Positions 27,643 to 36,275 of a DNA stretch of 39,060 nucleotides are shown here, piece by piece. How positions within the stretch are numbered: position 1 is the stretch's first letter; every line of letters starts with the position of its first letter. The stretch spans positions 1 through 39,060 of the forward strand of contig DVMF01000022.1 of assembly GCA_018715125.1 (NCBI GenBank), read 5' to 3'. The notes under the pieces were generated by a model, which did no database searches, was not told the origin of the DNA, and saw nothing but the letters and a program-made list of their open reading frames with translations. The translations under genes were made by a program, and so were the position numbers. The DNA is from Candidatus Coprousia avicola. GTDB lineage: Bacteria; Actinomycetota; Coriobacteriia; Coriobacteriales; Coriobacteriaceae.

Positions 27643-29454
27643 ATGGCTCGTGAAAGCAAGACCTGGCGCTGCGGTAAGCATATGCTGACGTTTGACCGTC
27701 CGCGCATCATGGGCATTTTGAACGTGACTCCCGACTCGTTTAGCGACGGGGGCGAGAACTTCGATCAAGACGCCGCCATCGCCCGCGGCATCGCGATGCT
27801 CGACGAGGGGGCCGACATCATCGATGTGGGCGGCGAGTCCACGCGCCCCGGCTTCACGCCGGTCTCTGCCGATGAGGAGGCCCGGCGCGTGCTGCCCGTG
27901 GTGCGCGCGCTCGTGGCGAAGGGCGCCATTGTCTCCATCGACACGCGCCATGTGGAGGTCGCCAAGGCAGCCGTGCGCATGGGCGCCGCCATCGTGAATG
28001 ACGTCACCGGCTTTACCGACCCCAAGATGGTCGAGTTTGTGGCCAACAACACCTGCGGCGTGGTGGTTATGCACGCCGGCGAGCTCGCCGAGCCCGAGCG
28101 TGCGCCGCACACCGCGGTGACGCTCGACACCTCTGCGGCGGCGTATATGGCCGAGCGCGCGGCCGAGCGGCAGCGCGCCGAGGCGGAGGGGCGCCCCGTT
28201 CCCACGGGCCGTCTGGGCCGGCCGCGCGGCGGCAAGGTGCTCGGCGAACCGCGCCTCAAGGGTGGCGCCATCCAGCAGCGCTTGCCGTTTGGCGACATTC
28301 CCAACGGCTCGGCGGCGGGCGAGGCGGATGCCGAGGCTGCCGGCGCGCACCCGGCGGGCGAGGCCGTTCCCGCCGGAGAGGTGGCGGCGGCGGCGACCTC
28401 AACTGCTGCCGCTGTCTCTACCGAGGCGGCGCCCGGGGCGGAGGAGGCGCCCTCCCGCGCCTCAACCGGCGACGCCGTGCCCTCCAACGACGAGCTCGCC
28501 GCAATCATGCGCCGCGCCGCCGAGCGCCGGGGCGCGACGGCTGCCGACCGGGTGCGCCAGAGCCGCTTCACCCTGCCCGACTCCGCCCCCATCATGCGGC
28601 GGGTCATGGGCTTTCTGTCCGATCAGGCGCGCTCGCTCGTGCAGGCGGGCGTCGCGCGCGACCGCATCTGCATCGACCCCGGCGCGGGTTTTGGCAAATC
28701 TGCCAACGAGGACATCGTCATCCAGCGCGAGACCGCCAAGATGGTCTCGCTCGGGTACCCCCTCATGTGCGCGGTCTCGCGCAAGCGCGTCGTCGGCGCC
28801 GTCTCGGGCGTCAGCGAGGCGTCCGCGCGCGATGCTGCGACGTACGGCATGTGCCTGGGCGCCATCGAGCATGGGGCCAACGTGGTGCGCGTGCACGACG
28901 TGGCGGGCTTCGCGCAGTTCCTCAACGGCTACTGGGCGGTTGCCCACCCGCAGCCGCGCCGCGCGTTTGTGGCGCTCGGCTCCAATATGGGGCGCCGCCT
29001 CGACAACATCCGCGCCGCGCGCGACCTCATCGCCGAGATCCCGCTCACCTGCGTGTTCAGCTGCTCGCGCATCTACGAGAGCGAGCCGGCCTACGTCAAG
29101 AGGCAAGACCCCTTCGCCAACGCGGTGGTGGAGATTCGCACGGAGCTCTCGCCGCTCGTTCTGCTCGACGAGCTCATGGCGATCGAGAACCGGTTGGGTC
29201 GCAACCGCACGCCGAGCGCCCGAGCCAACGGCCCGCGCGTGATCGACTGCGACCTTTTGTGGGTCGAGGGGGAGAGCCACGGCGGCGACAAGCTGCGCCT
29301 GCCGCACCCGCGCCTCGGCGAGCGCGATTTTGTGCTCGTGCCCTTGGAGGATCTGGTGCACGACCCGGCGCGCTTCTTCCGCTACGAGGGCGTGCAGGTG
29401 CTCGAGCCGGAGGAGCGCGTGGGGCACGTGGTGCGCGAGCTCGGCCAGCTGTAG
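27643..29454 (+). CDS. folP-folK: Fused dihydropteroate synthase / HPPK with large insertion
   Basis: The 603-residue protein joins two folate enzymes. The FolP part (1-435) joins 6-hydroxymethyl-dihydropterin diphosphate with para-aminobenzoate; it has GILNVTPDSFSDGG (24-37), DVGGESTRPG (61-70), DPGAGFGK (345-352), SRKR (379-382) and RVHDV (416-420). The FolK part (440-575), which makes the pterin diphosphate, has ALGSNMG, the metal-binding RVIDCDLLW and LPHPRLGERDFVLVPL. Between VVMHAGE (about 141-147) and the helix at about 315 is some 160 residues of extra Ala/Glu/Arg-rich sequence; DHPS is normally about 280 residues in total. No folB lies between or beside. The ATG at 27643 follows AGATAGG; another ATG two codons earlier is possible. 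Confidence 0.94.
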   Translation: MARESKTWRCGKHMLTFDRPRIMGILNVTPDSFSDGGENFDQDAAIARGIAMLDEGADIIDVGGESTRPGFTPVSADEEARRVLPVVRALVAKGAIVSIDTRHVEVAKAAVRMGAAIVNDVTGFTDPKMVEFVANNTCGVVVMHAGELAEPERAPHTAVTLDTSAAAYMAERAAERQRAEAEGRPVPTGRLGRPRGGKVLGEPRLKGGAIQQRLPFGDIPNGSAAGEADAEAAGAHPAGEAVPAGEVAAAATSTAAAVSTEAAPGAEEAPSRASTGDAVPSNDELAAIMRRAAERRGATAADRVRQSRFTLPDSAPIMRRVMGFLSDQARSLVQAGVARDRICIDPGAGFGKSANEDIVIQRETAKMVSLGYPLMCAVSRKRVVGAVSGVSEASARDAATYGMCLGAIEHGANVVRVHDVAGFAQFLNGYWAVAHPQPRRAFVALGSNMGRRLDNIRAARDLIAEIPLTCVFSCSRIYESEPAYVKRQDPFANAVVEIRTELSPLVLLDELMAIENRLGRNRTPSARANGPRVIDCDLLWVEGESHGGDKLRLPHPRLGERDFVLVPLEDLVHDPARFFRYEGVQVLEPEERVGHVVRELGQL

Positions 29455-29560
29455 GGCGCTGCCCCTGCGTTTCGTGATGAAGAGCGCCTCGTTGAGGCGG
29501 ATGGTTCCCGCCGCTGTCCGCGCCGCTCGCATGCCGACGCATCGCGGCCGTTTGCCGATA

Positions 29561-29590
29561 CGACGTCCCCAACATGGGGGCGTCGGCGTT
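29561..29590 (+). terminator. Terminator-like hairpin after folPK
   Basis: CGACGTCCCC (29561-29570) pairs with GGGGGCGTCG (29576-29585), ten pairs including one G-U, with a 5-base loop. GCGTTTCAT follows, a weak T-run. The rest of 29455-29697 holds only the next hairpin and no gene. Confidence 0.45.
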
Positions 29591-29611
29591 TCATAGGTTT
29601 ATGCGTGCTGT

Positions 29612-29640
29612 CGCGCCCGGGTGTCCGGGCGCGTTCCGTT
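29612..29640 (+). terminator. Second hairpin between folPK and birA
   Basis: A perfect 9-bp stem CGCGCCCGG/CCGGGCGCG with loop GTGT (29612-29633) is followed by TTCCGTTT. It is a plausible intrinsic terminator with an imperfect T-run. Confidence 0.5.
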
Positions 29641-29697
29641 TGCCGCCCGGCGCCCGTGGAGGCTGCCGGCGCGGCTTGGGTTATTGCGAGGTGCCTC

Positions 29698-30621
29698 ATG
29701 TTCGACGTTGCCACCACCGATCTTTCCGGAACAGCCCTGATTACGCTCGATACCGTGCCCTCCACCAACGACATCGCCGTCGATGCCGGTCGCGCCGGCG
29801 CCGCGCACGGATGGGCGGTGCGCGCCACAGTTCAAACCGCCGGGCGCGGCCGTCGCGGGCACTCGTGGACGTCGCCCGCCGGCAGCCTCTACCTGTCGCT
29901 GGTCCTGCGCCCCAAGGTTCCCATGCAGATGCTCATGGGCCTTCCCGCCGTGACGAGCCTGGGTGTGCTCGACGCGCTCGAGAGCATCGGGCTTTCGGGG
30001 CGCGTGGGCGTCAAGTGGCCCAACGACATCGTCTCGGTCCCGCGCGAGATCAAGACCCCGCACAGCTCGCAGTTCAACCGCAAGCTCGTGGGCATTCTCG
30101 TCGAGGCGCGCTCGTCTGAGCAGGGCGCGTTTGCCGTCGCGGGCATCGGCATCAACATCATCTCGCCGGTTGACGCGCCACCGGCATCGCCCGAGGTGCA
30201 GGCGGCTATAGACGCCGTCGCGTCGGTACGCCGCCAGCAGGCGGAGGCGACGGGGGCCGTCAACGTGCCGGGTCTCGAGCCCATATCGCTTGCCGAGGTG
30301 CTCCCCGAGGGCACGCCGCTTCCCGAGCGCGAGGCCCTCGCCCGCGCGGTGCGCGACGCCGTGCTCGCGCGCGTGGAGCGCTGGCAGCGCGCCATCAGCG
30401 CCGGCCTGGGTACGGCGGGCCCGCTGGCGCCCGTGCTCTCCTCGTACGTAGAGAATCTGCCCATGCTGGGCAAGCCGGTTAACGTGGTCGCGCAAAACGG
30501 CAACACGCTGGCGGTAGGGTATTTCACCGGCATCGACGCGTGGGGCCGCGCCGAGGTGAAGCTCGGTACGGGTGAGACCAAGACGTTCTCGGCCGAGGTC
30601 GTGAGCTTGCGCGAGGTGTAG
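29698..30621 (+). CDS. birA: Biotin-[acetyl-CoA-carboxylase] ligase (BirA, no DNA-binding domain)
   Basis: The 307-residue enzyme attaches biotin to carboxylase or decarboxylase carrier domains. The catalytic core has GRGRRGHSW (49-57), KWPND (106-110) and KLVGILVE (129-136), and a C-terminal SH3-like domain ends the protein. There is no N-terminal helix-turn-helix, so it is a monofunctional (group I) ligase and not a biotin repressor. Two stretches are longer than usual: VPREIKTPHSSQFNR between the KWPND and KLVGI motifs, and an Ala-rich region at about 160-215. The ATG at 29698 follows GCGAGG; the open frame upstream lacks similarity. It converges on coaX. Confidence 0.94.
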   Translation: MFDVATTDLSGTALITLDTVPSTNDIAVDAGRAGAAHGWAVRATVQTAGRGRRGHSWTSPAGSLYLSLVLRPKVPMQMLMGLPAVTSLGVLDALESIGLSGRVGVKWPNDIVSVPREIKTPHSSQFNRKLVGILVEARSSEQGAFAVAGIGINIISPVDAPPASPEVQAAIDAVASVRRQQAEATGAVNVPGLEPISLAEVLPEGTPLPEREALARAVRDAVLARVERWQRAISAGLGTAGPLAPVLSSYVENLPMLGKPVNVVAQNGNTLAVGYFTGIDAWGRAEVKLGTGETKTFSAEVVSLREV

Positions 30622-30642
30622 CGTCCCGCTCAACCCTGCACA

Positions 30643-30698
30643 GGAACTCGCGTTTAGGCCCCTTTTCCGTCCTCGTAGGGGGCCTAAGCGCGAGTTCC
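30643..30698. terminator. Long hairpin between convergent birA and coaX
   Basis: Arms 30643-30662 and 30679-30698 pair over 20 positions, all Watson-Crick except one G-U, around a 16-base loop. No T-run follows on either strand. Its site between converging genes suggests a bidirectional transcription stop or RNA 3' end. The remaining bases to 30849 show no gene. Confidence 0.6.
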
Positions 30699-30849
30699 TT
30701 GAGGAAAGAATCTCTCCCCGCGGGACCCCGGGCATACAATCTGCCGTTTCTTTCCCCTCGGGACCAGGGCGCGCTACCGGCGCCTTATCTCCTGCACCCC
30801 AAGCCGCGCGGCCCGTCCTGTCTCGCCCGCGCCTTCAGCCCGCGCGTCC

Positions 30850-31614
30850 TCAGTGCATGCGCCGGTAGATCTCGCAGATGCCGCGCAGGGTGAGCTGGCT
30901 GTCCACCGCGTCAAACACATCGGTCGACCCGGCGATAACGGGGGCGAGCCCGCCGGTCGCGATAACCGTCGCGTCTGCGGCGCCCAGCTCGCGCTTGATG
31001 CGCGCGACGAGCCCCTCGGCCATGGCGGCGGTGCCCAGCACGGCGCCCGATTGCACGGCTTCGACGGTGTTGGCGCCAATCGCGTGGGCGGGCGCCTCAA
31101 GCGGCACGCTCGAGAGGCGCGCCGCGCGGCTGACCAGTGCATCCATCGAGATGCGCAGTCCCGGGGCAATGGCGCCGCCAATGTAGTAGCCATCGTCGTC
31201 GACGACGTCGATGTTGGTCGCTGTGCCAAAGTCGACCACGATCGCCGGCGCGCCGTAGTATTTGACGGCGGCGGTCGCGTTGGCGATGCGGTCGGCGCCA
31301 ACCTCGGCGGGGTTCTCTGCGCGCACGCGCGTGACGGCGGCGGTGTCGGGGCCCACCACCACGGCCCGCGCGCTCAGGCGCTCTGCCACGCGCCGCCAGG
31401 CGCGGTTGAGCTCGGGCACCACGCCCGCAAACGCCACGGCATCGACCGCGTCGAGCGTCATGTCGTACATACGGAAGTAGCCGTGCAGGCGAACATGCAG
31501 CTCATCGGCGGTAAAAGAGCGGTCGGTGGGCATGCGCCAGGAGTGGACGAGCTCCTCTCCGTCAAAGAGTCCGAGCGCCGTCTGCGTGTTGCCCATATCG
31601 ATGGCGAGTAGCAT
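30850..31614 (-). CDS. coaX: Type III pantothenate kinase
   Basis: The 254-residue enzyme phosphorylates pantothenate, the first step of coenzyme A synthesis. Family motifs of the ASKHA fold are LLAIDMGNTQTALGLF at the N-terminus, GADRIANATAA, IVVDFGTATNIDVVD and GGAIAPGLRISMDAL. The ATG at 31614 is preceded by GGAGGGG; the frame upstream is open but has no similarity to CoaX. It diverges from ccmE, and the two presumed -10 boxes overlap at 31679-31688. Confidence 0.96.
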   Translation of the reverse strand: MLLAIDMGNTQTALGLFDGEELVHSWRMPTDRSFTADELHVRLHGYFRMYDMTLDAVDAVAFAGVVPELNRAWRRVAERLSARAVVVGPDTAAVTRVRAENPAEVGADRIANATAAVKYYGAPAIVVDFGTATNIDVVDDDGYYIGGAIAPGLRISMDALVSRAARLSSVPLEAPAHAIGANTVEAVQSGAVLGTAAMAEGLVARIKRELGAADATVIATGGLAPVIAGSTDVFDAVDSQLTLRGICEIYRRMH

Positions 31615-31678
31615 TGCCCCTCCGCGTTTCAGGTTCATTTTTGCCAAACGTGCGATTACGTGGCGGTCTTCCGCGCCC

Positions 31679-31688
31679 ATTGTATACT
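31679..31688. promoter_or_regulatory. Overlapping divergent -10 boxes for coaX and ccmE
   Basis: Plus-strand TATACT (31683-31688) would serve ccmE with a leader of about 32 bases. Minus-strand TACAAT (31679-31684) would serve coaX with a leader of about 58 bases. They share two bases. Neither has a convincing -35. Confidence 0.4.
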
Positions 31689-31726
31689 TAACACCTGAAA
31701 AACCGGACGGTATGCATGGAGTGCGC

Positions 31727-32410
31727 ATGAACAAAAAAGCCAAGCGCCGCCTTGTTGTTGCGGGCGGCATCATCGTTATCGCGATGCTTGTGATCGTGGC
31801 TATTGCGGGCGCGGGTGGCGCGGCGTCGTCGCTCACCATCGCCGACGTCCTCTCGGGTGAGTACGAGGGCCAAAAGGTTCAGGTTTCGGGCTCGGTCGTC
31901 GCGGACTCGCTCACAAGCGAGGGCTCGCGCGCCACGTTTGAGATCCAGCCCGAGGAGGGCTCCACCGATGCGGCGTCCGCTCCGCTGACCGTCTCGTATG
32001 ACGGCGCGCTTCCCGCGACGTTTGGCACCGGGGTCGTGGCCATCTGCACGGGCACCATGGAGGACGGGGTGCTGAGCGCAACCGAGCTCGTCACCAAGTG
32101 CCCGTCAAAATATGAGAGCGCCGAGGGGTCGCTGACCGTCAAGGGCCTGCTCGACCAGGCGGACTCGCTTACGGGCGAGGCCGCCAAGGTGTGCGGCTAC
32201 GTGCGCGGCGACGTGCTCGCCGTCAACGCGGCCGAGGGCTATCGCTTCACGCTCGAGAGCCAGGGTGCGACTGTCAACGTGCTGTGGGACGGCGGTCTTG
32301 ACGAGGCGGTGACCGACGGAGTGGCGCTCGTGGTCGCGGGAACGCTCAACGCCGACGGCACGTTTACGGCGTCCGAGCAGCCCGCCATCGACGAGGCGGT
32401 AACCGAGTAG
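31727..32410 (+). CDS. ccmE: Cytochrome c maturation protein CcmE, CxxxY type, with second OB-like domain
   Basis: The 227-residue protein has an N-terminal membrane anchor (about 8-30) and a CcmE OB-fold (about 35-130) with LTVSYDGALPATFGTGVVAICTG. CcmE is the periplasm-side haem chaperone that receives haem from CcmC and passes it to CcmF. The haem-binding site, usually HxxxY, here reads CPSKY (Cys125, Tyr129), the variant known from Desulfovibrio and some archaea. A second segment (about 135-217, VKVCGYVRGDVLA-like start, FTLESQGATVNVLWDGG, VVAGTLNADGTFTASE) repeats the OB pattern but without a CxxxY end. The ATG at 31727 follows GGAG. It is the first gene of the ccm operon. Confidence 0.85.
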   Translation: MNKKAKRRLVVAGGIIVIAMLVIVAIAGAGGAASSLTIADVLSGEYEGQKVQVSGSVVADSLTSEGSRATFEIQPEEGSTDAASAPLTVSYDGALPATFGTGVVAICTGTMEDGVLSATELVTKCPSKYESAEGSLTVKGLLDQADSLTGEAAKVCGYVRGDVLAVNAAEGYRFTLESQGATVNVLWDGGLDEAVTDGVALVVAGTLNADGTFTASEQPAIDEAVTE

Positions 32411-32421
32411 ACGAGCCACGC

Positions 32422-32455
32422 GGGCTGGGGGTGTGACGCCTCCAGCCCTTTGTGT
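32422..32455 (+). terminator. Attenuator-like hairpin between ccmE and ccmF
   Basis: GGGCTGGGGG pairs with CCTCCAGCCC (32422-32431 with 32439-32448, one G-U) and TTTGTGTT follows. It is a weak terminator within the operon and could set a higher level of ccmE. Confidence 0.45.
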
Positions 32456-32486
32456 TGCCGAGGGCATGATGAGGAGATTCCACTAG

Positions 32487-34637
32487 ATGAGTTCTTTGGG
32501 CACGATCATTCAGATTCTGGCACTTATCGCCACCATTCCGGCGATGGTCACCTTGATGGCGAGCGTCGCCGTCGCTCGCCGCGGGCGCGCGCAGCAGGCA
32601 AGCACGCTCGCCAACGTGGGCTTTCTGCTGGTATTTGCCAATACGCTGCTGCTCACGCTCTGCGTCGGCATCATCCTGGTGTGCTTCCTGACCGAAAACA
32701 TGACGCTCTCGTACGTCGCCATGAACTTCCCCGAGACCGACAGCGCGCTCAAGCCGCTCTATCAGGTGGCGGGCGTGTGGGCGGGCCGCCAGGGCTCGCT
32801 TCTCTTCTGGACGTGGCTCATCTCGCTCTTCGCTGCGGCGACCGCATGGCGCCGCATGCGCCAGACCGACGCCCTCACGTGCGCCGCCCTTGCCGTGGTC
32901 GAGCTCGTCATTATGCTCTTCACCTGCGCGATGGTGCTCTCTGACGCCAACAACGCCTTCATCGCCACCCCGGCGCAGTACCTCAATGCAGACGGCGCGC
33001 TGGTGGCGGGCGCCTCTACGGGCATGAACCCGCTTCTGCTCCACTGGGCGATGGTCCTGCATCCGCCGGCGACCTTCATCGGCTACGCCGGCTGCACCGT
33101 CCCCTTCGCCTACGCCATCGCCGCGCTCATCTCGGGCGACCTTTCCGCGCGCTGGGTCGAGCACGCCGACCGCGTGGCGGTCTTCAGCTTCATCTTCCTC
33201 ACCATCGGCATGGTGCTCGGCGCGGTCTGGGCGTACGTGGTGCTCGGCTGGGGCGGCTTCTGGGCGTGGGATGCGGTGGAGAACGCGAGCTTCATGAGCT
33301 GGCTCACCGCCATCGCCATGATTCACAGCTTCACCCTCTACCGCCGTCGCGGCGTCTTTCGCCGCTGGAGCCTCTTTGCGGCGACCATCACCTTCATCTT
33401 TGTGGTGCTCGGTACGTTCATCACCCGCTCCGGCCTCGTGCAGTCCGTGCATGCGTTTGCCGAGGACCCTGTTTCCACCTACTTCTTCCTCGGCATCATG
33501 ATCTCGGCGGGCCTCGCGTTCCTGCTGCTTATGCTCTATCGCTCGGCAGCGCTCACCGAGGAGGACGAGATCGAGTCGCTCGCCTCTAAAAACGGCTCGT
33601 ACTATCTCACGAACCTCGTGTGCATCGTGGGTGCCTGCCTCGTGGCGTACCTCACCGTGTCGAGCGCGCTGCCGAGCTGGCTGCCGCTTGGCGGACAGGT
33701 GGTCTCGGCGGGCGTCTACAACGCGGTCGCCCGCCCCGCGACGGCGCTTTTTGGCCTGCTTATGGCCGTGTGTCCGCTGCTTGGCTGGCGCAAGACCGAC
33801 GGAGCTGCCTTCTGGCGGAACTTCCGCGTGCCGCTCATCGTGGGCGCCGTGGTGTTCGTGGCGCTCGAGGTGTTCTTCTTCGTCGACCTCGTGCCCGCCT
33901 ACGACGCCACCGTGGCGGCGGGGGGCGACGCCGCGGCAACCCTTGCCGAGCAGGGGCCGCGTCTCTACTACCTCGCTGTTGCCGAGGTCTCCCTCGTGGC
34001 GGCGGCGCTCCTGTTCGCATCGTCTGCCTACCTGCTCGGCCGCGGCGTGCGCGCCCGCGCATCCCGTGGAGAGAATCCGGCCCAAGCCGTCGTCAACCTC
34101 TTCCGTCATTCGCCGGCGCAGGCGGGCGGCTACCTCGCCCACCTCGGGTGCGCCATCGCGCTCGTGGGCCTCGTGGGTTCGGGCATGTTTGTGCAGGAGC
34201 AGACGGTCAACCTCGCGGCGGAGGAAGGCGCCCATGCAACCGTGGGCGGCTACGCCCTCACGGTCACGGGTATCGAGGACGCGTTTGACGCCGAGGACGA
34301 CCGCGTGATGACGATCGAGCTCGCGGTGGGCCGTGCAGCGGCTGACGGCGAGCCGGACGAGGCGGCGGGCACCATCGGCACCCTCAGCCCCGCCATCGAG
34401 GTCTCGGCGGCAACGCAGCAGCAGACGCTCCACGCGAGCGTCCTCACGTTCCCCACGGAGGACCTCTTTGTGGCGTTCCAGGGTCTCAATGCCGACGGCT
34501 CGCTTTCGCTGTCCGTCAAAGTGAACCCGCTTATCCTCTGTAACTGGATCGGTGGCGTCCTCTGCATCGCGGGCATCGTGCTCGCCGTGGTGCCGCGCCG
34601 CGCCACGCCGCTTCTGGCGGCTGATGAGCGTGGCTAG
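32487..34637 (+). CDS. ccmF: Cytochrome c maturation haem lyase CcmF
   Basis: The 716-residue polytopic membrane protein is the haem lyase that joins haem to CxxCH motifs of apocytochromes. It has many transmembrane segments and the tryptophan-rich WWD signature region GWGGFWAWDAVENASFMSWL, flanked by conserved stretches (AGVWAGRQGSLLFWTWLIS, HPPATFIGYAG). A large external loop at about 560-690 precedes the last helix. The usual partners CcmH and CcmG are absent from the cluster, as in variant Ccm systems. GAGGAGA precedes the ATG at 32487 by about ten bases. Its last 14 bases overlap ccmA. Confidence 0.95.
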   Translation: MSSLGTIIQILALIATIPAMVTLMASVAVARRGRAQQASTLANVGFLLVFANTLLLTLCVGIILVCFLTENMTLSYVAMNFPETDSALKPLYQVAGVWAGRQGSLLFWTWLISLFAAATAWRRMRQTDALTCAALAVVELVIMLFTCAMVLSDANNAFIATPAQYLNADGALVAGASTGMNPLLLHWAMVLHPPATFIGYAGCTVPFAYAIAALISGDLSARWVEHADRVAVFSFIFLTIGMVLGAVWAYVVLGWGGFWAWDAVENASFMSWLTAIAMIHSFTLYRRRGVFRRWSLFAATITFIFVVLGTFITRSGLVQSVHAFAEDPVSTYFFLGIMISAGLAFLLLMLYRSAALTEEDEIESLASKNGSYYLTNLVCIVGACLVAYLTVSSALPSWLPLGGQVVSAGVYNAVARPATALFGLLMAVCPLLGWRKTDGAAFWRNFRVPLIVGAVVFVALEVFFFVDLVPAYDATVAAGGDAAATLAEQGPRLYYLAVAEVSLVAAALLFASSAYLLGRGVRARASRGENPAQAVVNLFRHSPAQAGGYLAHLGCAIALVGLVGSGMFVQEQTVNLAAEEGAHATVGGYALTVTGIEDAFDAEDDRVMTIELAVGRAAADGEPDEAAGTIGTLSPAIEVSAATQQQTLHASVLTFPTEDLFVAFQGLNADGSLSLSVKVNPLILCNWIGGVLCIAGIVLAVVPRRATPLLAADERG

Positions 34638-35418
34638 CGCAATCCGGGGGCAAGGCTCTTCCGCCGCTACGGCACCCGCCGCGACGGACCCCTCCGCGCC
34701 TCTGGCCGTAAGCGCACGCGGCCTCACCAAGCGCTTTGGTGAGCGGTGCGCGCTCGACGGCGTCGACCTCGCCGTTCCCGCGGGGGCCTTCGTCTCCATC
34801 TTTGGCCCCAACGGCGCCGGTAAGACAACGCTTTTGCGTCAGCTTGCGCTTCTCGCCCGGCCGACGGCGGGCACGCTCGCTATGCTTGGCGTCGACGCGC
34901 TCGAGGAGCCCGACGCCCTGCGCCCGCGCATAGGCCTCATCAGCCACCGCTCGATGCTGTACGGCGACCTCTCCGCCGAGGAGAACCTCGTCTTCTTCTC
35001 CTCCCTCTACCGCGGCGCGCCCGATCGCGCCCGCATCGACGAGCTCCTGCGCTTGGTGGAGCTCGACCATCGCCGCCATGATCCGGTGCGCACGTACTCG
35101 CGCGGCATGCAGCAGCGCCTCTCCATCGCGCGCGCTCTGGTGAACGACCCCGACCTCGTGCTTCTCGACGAGCCCTATTCCGGTCTCGACCCGCATGCGG
35201 CGGAGCTGTTCGACGACCTCATCGCCCGAGCCCGCGCCGAGCGGGCTCACCGCACCTTTATCATGGTGAGTCACGATCTCGATAAGGGCTTCGCGCTCTG
35301 CAGCCACGTCCTCATCCTCGCGCGCGGCCAGGTCATCCTGATGGCGGAGAAAGAGGGCCTCGATCGCGATGCGTTTCGCGAGCTCTACTTGGCGACCGTT
35401 GGCATGGGGGTGGCATAA
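34624..35418 (+). CDS. ccmA: Cytochrome c maturation ABC ATPase CcmA
   Basis: The 264-residue ATPase works with CcmB to release holo-CcmE from CcmC. Motifs are Walker A GPNGAGKTT, Q-loop region ISHRSMLYG, signature YSRGMQQR, Walker B LVLLDEPYSGLD and the switch histidine in VSHDL. The first 30 residues are a non-conserved Ala/Ser-rich head. The ATG at 34624 overlaps the ccmF stop, so translation is probably coupled; the ribosome site (GGCGG) is weak. The ccmB start lies one base after its stop. Confidence 0.94.
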   Translation: MSVASAIRGQGSSAATAPAATDPSAPLAVSARGLTKRFGERCALDGVDLAVPAGAFVSIFGPNGAGKTTLLRQLALLARPTAGTLAMLGVDALEEPDALRPRIGLISHRSMLYGDLSAEENLVFFSSLYRGAPDRARIDELLRLVELDHRRHDPVRTYSRGMQQRLSIARALVNDPDLVLLDEPYSGLDPHAAELFDDLIARARAERAHRTFIMVSHDLDKGFALCSHVLILARGQVILMAEKEGLDRDAFRELYLATVGMGVA

Positions 35419-35419
35419 G

Positions 35420-36151
35420 ATGGCACCGCAACCGCACCGCGCCGCGCCGGCGCGCCCGAGCACCTTCGCGCAGTACCGCGCACTTCTAGCCAAAGACCTG
35501 CGCCAAGAGGTCCGCACCCGCGAGATGCTCACCTCGATGGTGGTGTACGCGCTGCTGGTGCTCACGGTCTACGGCGCCGCGCTCGCACAGGTGGGCGACG
35601 CGATAGAGGTCGTCGCCTTTGCGGGCGGCCTTCTCTGGGCCCTTATTGTGTTCACCAGCCTGTTGGGGCTCAATCGCAGCTTTGCGCACGAGACGGAGTC
35701 GGGCTGCCTCGAGGGCATCCTGCTCGCGCCCGTCGACCGCGCGGTGATCTTTCTTGCCAAGGCGACGGCCAACCTGATATTTCTTGCCGTGGTCGAGTGC
35801 ATCACGGTTCCGCTATTCTTCCTGTTCTTCCTATCCGGCGCCGAGCTCGCCGCCACCACGCCGCTTATTGTCTTGCCGCTTGTGGTGGGGACCGTCGGCG
35901 TCGCCGGCGTCGGCACGCTACTCGCAACGATGACCATCGACACGCGTGGCCGCGACGTGCTGCTGGCCATCCTCCTCATTCCGGTGATCTTCCCGTTGCT
36001 GTACGCGTGCGTCTCGGCCACCTCGGTCGCCTTTATGGGGGTCGCGGGCACCCTCGGTACGTTTTGGACCTCGCTTGCCATGGCGGCTGCCTATGACGTG
36101 GTGATGATCGCGGCCGCGTGGGGCCTGTACGCCTTTGCGGTCGAGGGCTGA
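35420..36151 (+). CDS. ccmB: Cytochrome c maturation permease CcmB
   Basis: The 243-residue protein has about six transmembrane segments and is the membrane partner of CcmA. Typical CcmB stretches are LLAKDLRQEVRTREMLTSM near the N-terminus, LNRSFAHETESGCLEGILLAPVDRAVIFLAK and LLAILLIPVIFPLLYA. It starts one base after the ccmA stop, with GGGGGTGG as ribosome site. A 124-base gap to ccmC follows; a TACTAT element at 36223-36228 could be an internal -10 but has no clear -35. Confidence 0.93.
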   Translation: MAPQPHRAAPARPSTFAQYRALLAKDLRQEVRTREMLTSMVVYALLVLTVYGAALAQVGDAIEVVAFAGGLLWALIVFTSLLGLNRSFAHETESGCLEGILLAPVDRAVIFLAKATANLIFLAVVECITVPLFFLFFLSGAELAATTPLIVLPLVVGTVGVAGVGTLLATMTIDTRGRDVLLAILLIPVIFPLLYACVSATSVAFMGVAGTLGTFWTSLAMAAAYDVVMIAAAWGLYAFAVEG

Positions 36152-36275
36152 TGCAAGCGCGCGGGCGGGATGCAGAAGGTCGCGCGCAAGTCGGGCGTCT
36201 GGCGCCCTCGGCGGCAGATTCCGCTACTATAGAGGCATGTGTTGAACGCGGATAACTTTAGGGAAAGGGGATCCG

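Noticed and set aside
32364-34811. An 815-codon open frame on the minus strand opposite ccmF
   Set aside because: The product is extremely rich in Arg, His, Glu and Asp with no domain, and ccmF on the other strand is unmistakable. It is a shadow frame.
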